In this document: positions 9,134-18,176 of the stretch, one piece after another
Position numbering within the stretch: the first letter of the stretch is position 1
How the letters are laid out: every line of letters starts with the position of its first letter
Source of the DNA: Bacillota bacterium
Lineage (GTDB): Bacteria > Bacillota > Sulfobacillia > Sulfobacillales > Sulfobacillaceae
Length of the DNA stretch: 64,000 nt
NCBI GenBank assembly: GCA_026627385.1
Contig: JAPNUR010000010.1
Span: 1 to 64,000 of the forward strand
Direction of reading: 5' to 3'
Notes under the pieces: generated by a model
Seen by the model: the letters and a program-made list of their open reading frames with translations, nothing else
Told to the model about the DNA's origin: nothing
Database searches by the model: none
Position numbers and translations under genes: made by a program

Positions 9134-10113
9134 GACAGTCCCTCTTCATCCCTGAGTTGTTGGACGGCTTCCGCAATCACCGTCAGTTTCGCCTCGGCTT
9201 CCTCCCAGGTGCGGGTCTTGAGTCCGCAGTCGGGGTCCACATAGAGTCGCTCCGGGGGAATCAATTCCAACGCACGGCGAATGCCCGCCTTGACCTCGTC
9301 CACCGACTCCACGCGGTGGGAGTGCACGTCGACCACCCCCAAGGCGAGTTCCTTGTCTTGAGGCCAGGGATACCGCGACAGCAATTCCAGTAAGGCAAAA
9401 TGCCCGTTAGCCGCTTCGAGGTCCAGTTGGGTGACCGGAAGGTCTAAGAGCGCGGGATAAATCAGGTCGAAACGGCCGTAGCATACGTGGCTAATTGTAT
9501 GCGCGGTCAGTCCCTCAGTCACGATCCCCATGGCTTCAATGGCAAGATCAATTTCCTCGGGGCGCGTGGAGATGGCGGGCTCATCAATCTGAATGAACTT
9601 CGCGCCCGCCTCCTCGAGAGCTTTCGCCTCTTCATGCACCACCCGCGCCAAATCCAGCACCAACGCACGGCGGTCGGGATAATGCACGTTAAAAGACCAA
9701 TCGCAAATGGTGTACGGACCCGTCAACATCCCCTTGACCGGCTGTTGCGTGAAGGATTGGGCGAGCTTCCACGACTCCACCGTCAGTCCCGGGTTTCCTT
9801 GCACCGGGCCTTCAACAATGGGCTTGCGGTAATAGCGATTACCGTACGAACGCACCGGCAACGATTCGCTAAATCCTTGCCAATGCTCGGCAAAGTACGC
9901 CACCATGTCGCCGCGCTCCATTTCCCCATGGACCAAAAGGTCATACCCCAAGCGCTCCTGCAACCGAATGACACGCTCTGTCGCTTCGCGCTCGGCCGCC
10001 TTTAACTCCTCGTATGATACGTCACCTCGGCGGTAACGAACCCGCATCCGCTGTAGCGACTCCGGCTTGGGGAAACTTCCCACACTCGTCGTCCGTAAGG
10101 TCTTATGCATCAT
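9130..10113 (-). CDS. metE: Core cobalamin-independent methionine synthase (MetE C-terminal-type)
   Basis: A 327-residue protein equivalent to the C-terminal catalytic half of MetE. The zinc ligands are visible: H209 and C211 (S-H-V-C-Y-G), E233 (L-D-L-E) and C296 (D-P-D-C-G-L-K-T-R). It should transfer a methyl group from a methyl-folate to homocysteine, although short core-MetE proteins in archaea can use other methyl donors. The N-terminal half of classical 750-residue MetE is missing here and may be represented by the upstream gene 10117-11112. It sits in the middle of a three-gene SAM-I operon, 3 bases after the first gene. Confidence 0.88.
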   Translation of the reverse strand: MMHKTLRTTSVGSFPKPESLQRMRVRYRRGDVSYEELKAAEREATERVIRLQERLGYDLLVHGEMERGDMVAYFAEHWQGFSESLPVRSYGNRYYRKPIVEGPVQGNPGLTVESWKLAQSFTQQPVKGMLTGPYTICDWSFNVHYPDRRALVLDLARVVHEEAKALEEAGAKFIQIDEPAISTRPEEIDLAIEAMGIVTEGLTAHTISHVCYGRFDLIYPALLDLPVTQLDLEAANGHFALLELLSRYPWPQDKELALGVVDVHSHRVESVDEVKAGIRRALELIPPERLYVDPDCGLKTRTWEEAEAKLTVIAEAVQQLRDEEGLS

Positions 10114-10116
10114 GGC

Positions 10117-11112
10117 TTAGTTCCCGCCTCTCTCACTGTGTGGTGACCCGCTAAGGGTGACTTTTAGCTGCCCCAGTAACGCCACTTTGGCCTCGGCGCG
10201 GTCAGGCGGCAGCAACTCGAGCCCCGAATTCGGGTGCACCAAGACAGCGTCCTCCCCTAGGCGGCGGATCACCGGCTCTAATTGCCGCGTTAATTCGTCA
10301 ACCGATTCCAAACGCACCTCGCGCGCGTTAAGGACACCGAATCCGACGGGATACGGCGCACCATGTTCCGCAAAGTAGCGAAGAAGGGGCGGCTCGTGCA
10401 CCACGTCCACCGACAAACGGTTGAGGGTAAGCCCCTCAAACGCCCGCAACCACGGGCTAGAGGATCCCCAATAGAGCGCCACACTCATCGGCACCGGCGG
10501 GTTTTGGGTTAAATCGCCGTACACCGAAGCCACTTCTTCAAGAGACGGCGTAGCACTATGGGTCGCCAACCCCGGCTCGTCCCACTGCACCTCGCGAACG
10601 CCCGTATTCACTAAGGACTCCGCCTCCAGCCGCAGCACCTCCACAATATCCGCTAAGAGCCGGTCTCGATGGTGATAGCTTTGATCCTCGGCTAACGCCA
10701 GCACCGTGTAGGGTCCTGGCAACGCCACCATCACCGGCACCGAGGTCAATGACACCGCCTCACGCGCCCAATAGGCGAGGGTGCCGCCTTGAAATTGCAG
10801 CCGCCCGGTAATCACTGGATGGCGATAATAAAAGTTGTTGTCAAACAAGCGCAAAAGTCCCGCGGCACGGAAGTTATCCACATCTCGCGTCAAGGGATCC
10901 ATTAAGTCGTTCCACCGAATTTGCCCGTCGGTGGTCAAGTCCACCGCATGCGCTTCGGCCAACGCCAAAACGCGCCGGGTCACGTCACGATAGGTCTCAT
11001 GGAGCGCCCGCGGGCTGATATCCCCCGCCTCAAACCGCTGAATGGCCGTACGCACGCTTGGCCCCGAACCCGCCGGAATTTTGGGATACGACCCTACTAG
11101 ACATGTCTTCAC
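10117..11112 (-). CDS. MetE-like protein without zinc ligands (MetE N-half-like)
   Basis: A GTG start at 11112 is chosen because AGAAGGAGA lies 8 bases upstream; the longer frame would run into the riboswitch. The 331-residue product belongs to the MetE/UROD barrel superfamily (K-T-C-L-V-G-S-Y-P-K, L-P-G-P-Y-T). At the position of the metal motif H-x-C it has S-V-A-L-Y-W-G, and at D-C-G-L-K it has N-S-G-L-E, so zinc catalysis looks impossible. L-F-D-N-N-F-Y-Y resembles the W-F-D-T-N-Y-H-Y stretch of classical MetE. It may be the separate non-catalytic half of a split MetE with the next gene. Confidence 0.75.
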   Translation of the reverse strand: MKTCLVGSYPKIPAGSGPSVRTAIQRFEAGDISPRALHETYRDVTRRVLALAEAHAVDLTTDGQIRWNDLMDPLTRDVDNFRAAGLLRLFDNNFYYRHPVITGRLQFQGGTLAYWAREAVSLTSVPVMVALPGPYTVLALAEDQSYHHRDRLLADIVEVLRLEAESLVNTGVREVQWDEPGLATHSATPSLEEVASVYGDLTQNPPVPMSVALYWGSSSPWLRAFEGLTLNRLSVDVVHEPPLLRYFAEHGAPYPVGFGVLNAREVRLESVDELTRQLEPVIRRLGEDAVLVHPNSGLELLPPDRAEAKVALLGQLKVTLSGSPHSERGGN

Positions 11113-11149
11113 ACGCGTATCTCCTTCTCTTGAACTTGCGCAGATGAAC

Positions 11150-11172
11150 AAAAACGCTGCCGAAGAGGCAGC
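11150..11172 (-). terminator. Rho-independent terminator of the SAM-I riboswitch
   Basis: On the minus strand GCTGCC-TCTT-CGGCAGC is followed by GTTTTTG. It lies between the aptamer and the first metE-like gene, the normal place for the S-box expression platform. Confidence 0.85.
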
Positions 11173-11185
11173 TTCACGCTTCACT

Positions 11186-11289
11186 CTCCTCATCTTCGAG
11201 AACCAACGTTCTCTCAGGAATTGGCACCCATCCACAAATTAGGGGTTGCCGGGCTTCATAGGGCCTGTCCCTCCGCCACTCTGGATAAG
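11186..11289 (-). promoter_or_regulatory. SAM-I (S-box) riboswitch
   Basis: The minus strand shows S-box signatures in order: CTTATCCAGAG, GGCGGAGGGACAGGCCC, TATGAAGCCCGGCAACC and GGTGCCAATTCC, closed by a GATGAG segment. With the terminator at 11150-11172 this predicts transcription termination of the methionine operon (10117-11112, metE, yitJ) when SAM is plentiful. Confidence 0.96.
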
Positions 11290-11313
11290 AAGGAAAATAT
11301 TCAATTCAACAGG

Positions 11314-11342
11314 AAGATATCATGCTTCAAGATTCTAATCAA
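11314..11342 (-). promoter_or_regulatory. Probable sigma-A promoter of the methionine operon
   Basis: On the minus strand TTGATT (11337-11342) is separated by 17 bases from TATCTT (11314-11319). This places transcription start about 20 bases before the SAM-I aptamer. Confidence 0.55.
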
Positions 11343-11470
11343 GCGATATTTTTCAATGGGATCAAAAACCGCGGGGTTGTCCAACGCCCGCGGCCGCATC
11401 AAAGATCACTGACTGAGAAGAACGCCGCAGCACACGTGACCCGTGAGCAGGTTTGACGGTCTCCCACCGC

Positions 11471-11611
11471 TCAATCCGAGGGGTTCTTTCTCGCCGCTTG
11501 GCGGTGAGCTACGCGAGGGCCAGGGGCCTCGCGGGGACGCCATCCCCAACTACTGTGCCGAAGCCCAGAGACTGACGTCGCTACGCCCTCCGCTAACGGG
11601 GTAGAGCTCAT
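11471..11611 (-). pseudogene. Possible TnpB (IS200/IS605) C-terminal remnant
   Basis: A minus-strand frame reads G-V-A-T-S-V-S-G-L-R-H-S-S-W-G-W and ends A-A-R-K-N-P-S-D before a stop at 11471-11473, resembling the variable tails of TnpB proteins. The GC-rich hairpin CCCCGCGCTGAAGCATGGGG at about 11637-11656 is like structures at IS605-type ends. No zinc-finger or RuvC region remains. The identification is by resemblance only. Confidence 0.35.
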
Positions 11612-11714
11612 GTTTGACCACAGCCAGATGGCTTATCCCCCGCGCTGAAGCATGGGGATTAGGCCGCCGAGTTGTCGGCCAAGACGTCGGGGGTGCCGAG
11701 GCAACCGCCGCGAT

Positions 11715-12377
11715 TTACGGCCGTTGCCTCGGCGAGTGGCCAAAAGGAAGGCGATCGCCAACGGCTATGGGCAACCCGCCTAGGCGGTCGCGCTCCACGC
11801 GGTCATAGTCGACCCACACCCCGTACGTCATTTGATTGACCCGTTCTTGCACCAGTTGGTAACCGCGGACAGCAACGTCCGGCACTTGGCTGGCCGAACG
11901 CCAGTAATGACTCACGGGCACGATATTCCAGAGCTCGTCGCTCCCCAGAGGTTGACCTGCGCCAACGTAAATCCCCGCGCTGAAACCGGCATCGCGAACA
12001 ATCCGGCCCCATAATGAGCACCAACCAAACATGTCATTGGCGCTCACGGAACCGGTGTCTTCGAGATCCAACCATAACGTGGGCCCATTGTCGGCCGCCG
12101 GAAAACCGAGAGCGCGCGCGAGGTCAACGAGCTCTCGAGCGCGCAGGGCGGCAGCATCCAGCGTATGCCAGTCAGGGGGATAATAACCTTGAAACAACAT
12201 GACACGGAGCCCGGCGGCCAGAGCGCGTTCCACGTCTCCTTGGACACCGGGGCTGGCACCGTCAAGAATCACGGCCACAATGCCGTCATCCTTGAGGTGG
12301 CGATACCAGTCGAGGCCATGACCTGTACTACTAAAGTCCACACAACGATCGCCGTCACCTAATGACACCATCTCCAT
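11715..12377 (-). CDS. DUF1906 glycoside-hydrolase-like TIM-barrel protein
   Basis: A 220-residue protein that starts with C-V-D-F-S-S-T-G-H-G-L and has W-L-D-L-E-D-T-G near 110 and A-G-I-Y-V-G-A-G near 140, the pattern of the DUF1906 (Rv2525c-like) family, related to GH25 lysozyme barrels. The acidic pair L-D-L-E-D could be catalytic. No signal peptide is visible, so the site of action is uncertain. It is followed by a DUF4012 surface protein gene upstream on the same strand, which suggests cell-envelope roles. Confidence 0.7.
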   Translation of the reverse strand: MEMVSLGDGDRCVDFSSTGHGLDWYRHLKDDGIVAVILDGASPGVQGDVERALAAGLRVMLFQGYYPPDWHTLDAAALRARELVDLARALGFPAADNGPTLWLDLEDTGSVSANDMFGWCSLWGRIVRDAGFSAGIYVGAGQPLGSDELWNIVPVSHYWRSASQVPDVAVRGYQLVQERVNQMTYGVWVDYDRVERDRLGGLPIAVGDRLPFGHSPRQRP

Positions 12378-12460
12378 CGCACATCCCCCAGGATCACCCT
12401 ATGCGAGACGCAACCGGAGGTGACATCTGGCGGGCACAGGATTGACTGAGGCCGCACAGC

Positions 12461-14332
12461 TCACAAGTTGACCCATGTGCGCGAGGAAAGAGCGATGTGG
12501 CGCGTGACCCCATTCACCGTCACGGTTACCGATTCGGTGCGCATGCCCGGCTGCTTTTGCACCAAGATATGGTGGATGTTCACGTTGCTCGGCAACCAAA
12601 ACTTGACGACCACTGTGGCGGTCGCTGGGGGTTCCGACGTCGTCATGCGCCCGGGCAAGCTCAAGTGGGCGCCGTATTCTTCTTTATTCAGCGTGGGATC
12701 GTACGACTCCTGAACGTAGCTATCGATGCCCATGGGCGGTTCGTTATCCCCCCCACTGGCCACACCTGTCATCGAGACCAGCGAGGACCCGGGCGGAGCA
12801 AACACCGTCACCCACGATTGATAGGGCACGGTCAGGTAGGGCGGCACTTGCTGCACCAACGCCGGATCAAGCCAGTGAATCGTCACCGTTTCTAAATTTC
12901 CGCCCTTTTCACTGGTAATGTTGACATCGTACCACTCGTGCATCCAATAATTATCTTTGTGACCCAGGAGGTTTTCGTCGATGACTTCCACGAAATCCCC
13001 GTTGACATTGCGGGGAATCACGCCGCCCCAATTTTCACGGACGACAAACTGCTCGGCCTTCGGATTGTTGAAGTACAGCATGATATTTTCGTGATCGAGA
13101 GCCTGGCCAATAGTCCCCGCCACCTTCACCAGTTCTGACGTGTGGCCGTGGAAGACCTCGTGCATCAGCTCCTTCATCATCGTGCCGATGAACAGTTTGC
13201 GCAAATTCGTCGGCAACGCTTCGCCCTCAGACATGTACTCCATTTCGTAGTTGGCATTTTGCTCCGTCAAATGCACCACTTTGCCGCGCAGCGTGGGCAC
13301 GTCTAGCCCCCCCACATCCCCGATCAATTCGTCGACAAACCACGTGTCAACAAAGATCACGCCGTTAACCGGAGGGGCCCCAGGAATAGAATCATAAAAT
13401 TGGTAAATATTGTGTACGGCCTCTGGCACGTCGGGCATGGGCGCGCCCGAGATCCCCCCCACCGCGCTGTTGGCATCGCGAAGGTGCCAGTAGGTCACCG
13501 GCAGATAAAGGCCAATAATCATGGGGGGAGCCGGCTGGTAGGTCACCCGTTCATCCAGCATTTCAATGTTTTGCGAGGTGATGTGGCCAATCTTTGCATT
13601 ATGCAGAGGCAAATACGCGTACGCGGTCATAAAGCCGCCCGTGGCCCGCAGTTCTCCGCTGTTCTGAAAAACCATCAGGTAACGCACGGGGCTGGGCATA
13701 CCGAGGATGCTCGCGAGAACGGGATGCGCCCCCGTCATGGTGGGCAAAAAGCGGACAAACAAGCTGCTGGCGGACTTAATAGCCGCCACGTCTAGCCCCC
13801 GATTTTGAAGGAATCCCGGCATCCGGTAGGGGTTGAGGCGCTGCAATGTGCGATTGGCGGCCAAGAGTTCCGGTTCCAAGCGACTCATCGTCAATCCCGC
13901 CGCACGCACTGCGGCCCTCACCTGACTAGCAGAGGCACTCTGACCATGCGCGCCGTCGATCGCTTCCATCACCGGCGGCAAGACCTGCCCAATGGCGTGC
14001 AACTCTTGATACCCCGCGGTGAGCAAGTCCATCACGTTGAGGTAATACCCGCGGATATAGGGCAGCACGTCGAGCCATCCCAGGAGCAGCGCGCTATCCC
14101 GTATCATCCCCATGGTGTCCCCCAGCTTTTGCACGGACGCGGCCATCGCCACGAAATTGTGCGCATGATAGTCGCCCTTTAATGTCCTGATGGTGGCCTC
14201 CGCACGGTAGGCGCCCCATCCAATCCCGGCTAGTGGCAACACGACGCCCACAATGACCAGGATTGTGATGACGCGCCACCACCGGAGTCGCATGCGGTGC
14301 CGCCGCTTGGGGTTATTTTTACGCCGCGACAT
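12461..14332 (-). CDS. DUF4012 domain membrane-anchored protein
   Basis: The start at 14332 (M-S-R-R-K) is preferred over 14359 because AAAGGAGAG lies just upstream. The 623-residue product has a basic N-terminus and one transmembrane segment (I-T-I-L-V-I-V-G-V-V-L-P-L-A-G-I, about residues 24-40), with the rest outside. The family motif region is N-S-G-E-L-R-A-T-G-G-F-M near 220. DUF4012 proteins occur in actinobacteria and Bacillota, often near polysaccharide genes; function is unknown. Confidence 0.8.
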   Translation of the reverse strand: MSRRKNNPKRRHRMRLRWWRVITILVIVGVVLPLAGIGWGAYRAEATIRTLKGDYHAHNFVAMAASVQKLGDTMGMIRDSALLLGWLDVLPYIRGYYLNVMDLLTAGYQELHAIGQVLPPVMEAIDGAHGQSASASQVRAAVRAAGLTMSRLEPELLAANRTLQRLNPYRMPGFLQNRGLDVAAIKSASSLFVRFLPTMTGAHPVLASILGMPSPVRYLMVFQNSGELRATGGFMTAYAYLPLHNAKIGHITSQNIEMLDERVTYQPAPPMIIGLYLPVTYWHLRDANSAVGGISGAPMPDVPEAVHNIYQFYDSIPGAPPVNGVIFVDTWFVDELIGDVGGLDVPTLRGKVVHLTEQNANYEMEYMSEGEALPTNLRKLFIGTMMKELMHEVFHGHTSELVKVAGTIGQALDHENIMLYFNNPKAEQFVVRENWGGVIPRNVNGDFVEVIDENLLGHKDNYWMHEWYDVNITSEKGGNLETVTIHWLDPALVQQVPPYLTVPYQSWVTVFAPPGSSLVSMTGVASGGDNEPPMGIDSYVQESYDPTLNKEEYGAHLSLPGRMTTSEPPATATVVVKFWLPSNVNIHHILVQKQPGMRTESVTVTVNGVTRHIALSSRTWVNL

Positions 14333-14530
14333 ACCTCTCTCCTTTAAGTTAGAGGGCATAAACCCTCAGACGTTCCGTACAGTTGACGATTATACCCCGA
14401 TTGATCTAGCACGCCAACACGCTCTCAACGCCGTACCCCAACGCCTTCCCCGAAAGCTTTGTCGCGTGGTATCCTGACAGTGACTATTCAACGTCGGCAT
14501 GATTAAGCCCTCGCAGTCAGGAGGTGACCC

Positions 14531-16801
14531 ATGGCTGCATCGTCATGGATTGGGCGTCCGGTTCCTCGCATCGAGGACAGACCCCTGATTCAAGGATTGG
14601 GTCGTTATGTCAGCGATATTCAGTTACCCAACCAATGGACCTTGGTACTGGTGCGATCGCCCCACGCTCATGCGCGTATTCGTGCCGTCGATGTTACTGA
14701 GGCACAACGACTGCCCGGGGTGTTCTACGTAGCCACCGCCACGGACGACGAAGTGTTTCGCCGCCCATTGCCCGGCATGTCGCCCATTGCCCCTCCGGTG
14801 CTCGCGTATGAACGCGTCTACTATGTAGGCCAACCGGTGGTCGCCATTCTCGCGGAAAACCGCTATGTGGCGGAAGATGCGGCAGATCTGGTGAAAGTTC
14901 AGTACGAACCGTTGCCGAGCGTCACAAACGTCGAGCACGCGCTAAAGGGGGATCTGCTGTTACATCCCGAGCTTGGGAGCAACATCGTCGACCACGTCTC
15001 CTACCGCCGCGGCGCTGGCCACGAGGCGTTGAACCAAGCAGACGTGGTCGTTCAGGTCACCTTGCGCATGGGCCGCGTAAGCGCGCAGCCGATGGAACCG
15101 CGCGGGATTGCCGCCATCTATCACCCGGCCGACGATCTTTTAACCGTGTACCACGCAACACAGTCGGTGCATCGCGCCCAAGAACGGATCGCGGAATTTC
15201 TCGGGATGCCTACCAGCCAGGTGCGCGTCATTGCCCCTGACGTTGGCGGCGGATTTGGGGTCAAAAACGGCACGTACCCGGAAGAAGCCTTGGTGACGTA
15301 TTTCGCCCGCCATTGGGGACACCCCGTCAAATGGACCGGCGACCGCTTTGAAGAGTTCTTGGGAACGTACCAGGAACGGGAACAAACGCATCACGCAACA
15401 TTGGGGGTAAAAAAGGACGGCACCATTGTTGCCTTGGTTGACACCTACTATCAAGACAATGGAGCGTTTCCCGGCGGCGGCATTATGGTGTCGCGCAACA
15501 CCGCGCGCAATCTGATGGGCCCGTATCGCATTCCCCACTTTGCCATTGACGGGTACACGGTGTTAACCAACAAAGTGCCGCAAGCCCCCTACCGCGGAGC
15601 CGGGCGGCCTCAGGGACATTATGTGATTGAACGCCTACTAGACCGCGCTGCTGACACCTTGGGCCTGGATCGGGCCGAAATACGCCTTCGGAATCTGGTG
15701 CGTCCCGAAGATTTGCCCTATGACACCGGGATTCCCGATCTGGTCTACGACTCGGGCAACTACCCTGAAGTGTTTCGCGATTTGCTCGATCTCGTCGACC
15801 TGCCAGCGTTTCGCCGAGAACAAGCTGAGGCCCGTCAGCGTGGGGTTCGCCTGGGCCTCGGCCTCGCCGCCTACGTGGAAATCTCAGCAGGCTTCGGATT
15901 CGAAGGCGCGCGGTTGGTGCTATCAGACAACGGCACGGTCACCTTGTATACCGGAGCCACCAACCAAGGCCAAGGGCATCGCACTAGCTTGGCCCAAATT
16001 CTCGCGGACACCCTCGGCCTGGGCCTTGAGGACATTACGGTGGTCGAAGGGGACACAGCGGGGATCCCACGCGGCATTGGCACATTCGGCAGTCGCACCA
16101 TGATTATGGCCGGCAACGCCACACACATGGCCGGCGAACGATTAATCGAAGCGGCCAAACCATGGGCCGCGGAGCTGCTGGAGGCCCATCGCGACGATAT
16201 TGTGTTTGACGCGGGTCATTTTTTTGTCAAAGGGGTGCCAAGTCGTTCGGTGAATTGGCGGGATCTTACGGAGCGCCTGAAAGCCGCAGGATCTGCACCC
16301 TTGACTGGCGAAGAATATTTCTCGTCAAACGTCGCCACGTATGGCTTTGGTGCCCACGCCGTAATCGTGGAAATCGACGAGGCCACTTTGCAACTCCGCA
16401 TTCAACGTTACCTGATTGTTCACGACAGCGGAACGGTGGTCAATCCGCTGCTGACCAACGGACAGGTCATTGGCGGTACGATTCAAGGGCTTGGCAGCGC
16501 GCTTTGGGAAGAAATGCAGTTTAACGAGGATGGCCAACCCTTAACCACATCATTTCTCGACTACCTGCTTCCGGCAGCGGTGGAAAGTCCGGAAATTGAG
16601 ATTCACCACCGCGACTATCGGGCACCCGGCAATCCCTTCGGATTCAAAGGGGTGGGCGAAGCAGGGATTATCCCCTCGCAAGCGGTCATCCTGGCGGCCG
16701 TCGAGGATGCTTACCGCGATATCCAACTTCGCCTAGACTATGCGCCAGTCACGCCCAAACGGCTGTTCGCGACCGTAGCCGAAGGAGGTAACCGGGCATG
16801 A
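14531..16801 (+). CDS. Molybdenum hydroxylase large subunit (CoxL-like, form II)
   Basis: A 756-residue xanthine oxidase/CODH-family large subunit that binds the molybdopterin cofactor. The diagnostic loop is P-Y-R-G-A-G-R at about 355-361, the form II pattern, rather than the C-S-F-R of true form I CO dehydrogenase. The catalytic Glu is in G-V-G-E-A-G at about 705-710, and G-G-G-F-G-V-K is present near 236. The substrate is therefore open: purine, aldehyde, aromatic or CO. The next genes are the FAD and 2Fe-2S subunits with 4-base overlaps. GGAGGTGACCC precedes the ATG. Confidence 0.88.
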   Translation: MAASSWIGRPVPRIEDRPLIQGLGRYVSDIQLPNQWTLVLVRSPHAHARIRAVDVTEAQRLPGVFYVATATDDEVFRRPLPGMSPIAPPVLAYERVYYVGQPVVAILAENRYVAEDAADLVKVQYEPLPSVTNVEHALKGDLLLHPELGSNIVDHVSYRRGAGHEALNQADVVVQVTLRMGRVSAQPMEPRGIAAIYHPADDLLTVYHATQSVHRAQERIAEFLGMPTSQVRVIAPDVGGGFGVKNGTYPEEALVTYFARHWGHPVKWTGDRFEEFLGTYQEREQTHHATLGVKKDGTIVALVDTYYQDNGAFPGGGIMVSRNTARNLMGPYRIPHFAIDGYTVLTNKVPQAPYRGAGRPQGHYVIERLLDRAADTLGLDRAEIRLRNLVRPEDLPYDTGIPDLVYDSGNYPEVFRDLLDLVDLPAFRREQAEARQRGVRLGLGLAAYVEISAGFGFEGARLVLSDNGTVTLYTGATNQGQGHRTSLAQILADTLGLGLEDITVVEGDTAGIPRGIGTFGSRTMIMAGNATHMAGERLIEAAKPWAAELLEAHRDDIVFDAGHFFVKGVPSRSVNWRDLTERLKAAGSAPLTGEEYFSSNVATYGFGAHAVIVEIDEATLQLRIQRYLIVHDSGTVVNPLLTNGQVIGGTIQGLGSALWEEMQFNEDGQPLTTSFLDYLLPAAVESPEIEIHHRDYRAPGNPFGFKGVGEAGIIPSQAVILAAVEDAYRDIQLRLDYAPVTPKRLFATVAEGGNRA

Positions 16802-17685
16802 AACCGCCCGCTTTCGCGTACTATCGCCCAGAAACGGTTCAAGAGGCGCTGCAATTGCTGCAGAAGGTGAACGACGCCAAAATCCTGGCTGGAGGACAAA
16901 GCTTGATCCCCATGCTCAATATGCGCCTTGCGCGTCCGGCAGCCGTGATTGATATCAACCGCCTGCGCGAGCTTACGGAGATTCAGGAGTACCCCGATCA
17001 TCTCCTGGTCGGCGCATTGGTCCGCCATTATCAGCTCATGGAAAGCCCGCTGGTGCGCCGCTTCGCCCCCGTTGTGGCTGAAGCCGAACGACACATTGGA
17101 CACGCGGCCATTCGCACCCGCGGCACCATTGGCGGCAGTCTTTCCCACGCCGATCCCGCGGCAGAATTGCCGCTGCTCGCGACCTTAGGTGACTGGGAGC
17201 TTCACGTGGCATCCGCCACCGGTGCGCGGGTGATTCCCGCACGAGAATTCTTTCTTGGCTACCTCATGACCGCGCTAGGAGCGGACGAACTCGTGACTCA
17301 CATTCGCGTACCCAAGGCCACGGGAGTGAGCCGGTTTTCCGAGTTTGCCCTGCGCGCTGGCGACTTTGCCCTGGTCAGCGCCGCCGTGTCGTTAAATCTC
17401 GACGCGCATCAAAAGATTGATCACCTGCGTTTGGCCCTCGGAGGCGTTGGTGAGACGCCCTGGCGCGAACCAGCCATTGAAGCGCATTACCGGGGATCCG
17501 AGGCCTCCCCCAATCTCTGGACGGTCATCGCCACCGAAGTGGCTGACCTCATTGACCCACCGGAAGATCTGCATGCCAGTGCCGCCTATCGCCGGCAGTT
17601 GGCCCGAGCATTGCTCGAGAAGACCCTTGCCGAAACCGCGGCGGACGCCCGCCAAACCTTGACGAAAGGGGGCCCTGCGTCATGA
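16798..17685 (+). CDS. Molybdenum hydroxylase FAD-binding subunit (CoxM-like)
   Basis: A 295-residue FAD-binding PCMH-type subunit. The flavin loops are visible: I-L-A-G-G-Q-S-L-I-P near 31-40 and R-T-R-G-T-I-G-G-S-L-S-H-A-D-P near 104-118. It moves electrons from the iron-sulfur subunit to FAD. Its ATG overlaps the large-subunit stop and its stop overlaps the small-subunit start, so the three subunits are coupled. Confidence 0.92.
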   Translation: MKPPAFAYYRPETVQEALQLLQKVNDAKILAGGQSLIPMLNMRLARPAAVIDINRLRELTEIQEYPDHLLVGALVRHYQLMESPLVRRFAPVVAEAERHIGHAAIRTRGTIGGSLSHADPAAELPLLATLGDWELHVASATGARVIPAREFFLGYLMTALGADELVTHIRVPKATGVSRFSEFALRAGDFALVSAAVSLNLDAHQKIDHLRLALGGVGETPWREPAIEAHYRGSEASPNLWTVIATEVADLIDPPEDLHASAAYRRQLARALLEKTLAETAADARQTLTKGGPAS

Positions 17686-18176
17686 TCCCGATGACCCTTA
17701 CGGTCAATGGCCAGTCATACCAATTGACGGTCGAGCCGCGCTGGCTCTTGGCCGATGTGTTGCGGGAACAACTGCACCTGACCGGAACCCATCTGGGCTG
17801 TGAACACGGTGTCTGCGGTGCTTGCACCGTGCTCTGGGACGGACGGCCGGTGCGATCGTGTTTGACGTTGGCGGTAACGGCGGATGGCGCCAACATTCTC
17901 ACCATCGAGGGGTTAGCGGCGGAGGGAATCTTGCATCCTGTGCAAGAAGCGTTTTGGCAGGAGCATGCGTTACAGTGCGGATTTTGCACCCCGGGCTTCA
18001 TCCTCACCGCTGTCCACTTGTTGCAAGAAAATCCCGAGCCTACGCGCGAAGAAATCCGGGAAGCGCTGGCTGGCAATTTGTGCCGCTGCACCGGATACCA
18101 GCATATCGTCAACGCCGTGCAACGCGCGGCCGCAGCCCTGAGTGACAATCATGGCCATGCACCATCCGGACAATAG
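17682..18176 (+). CDS. Molybdenum hydroxylase 2Fe-2S subunit (CoxS-like)
   Basis: A 164-residue protein with two iron-sulfur domains: a ferredoxin-like N-terminus (C-E-H-G-V-C-G-A-C near 40-48 and a further Cys near 60) and an alpha-helical domain with C-G-F-C and C-R-C motifs near 99-102 and 131-133. It passes electrons from molybdopterin to FAD. No chaperone or maturation genes (coxDEF types) follow. A peptidase gene starts inside its 3' end. Confidence 0.94.
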   Translation: MIPMTLTVNGQSYQLTVEPRWLLADVLREQLHLTGTHLGCEHGVCGACTVLWDGRPVRSCLTLAVTADGANILTIEGLAAEGILHPVQEAFWQEHALQCGFCTPGFILTAVHLLQENPEPTREEIREALAGNLCRCTGYQHIVNAVQRAAAALSDNHGHAPSGQ

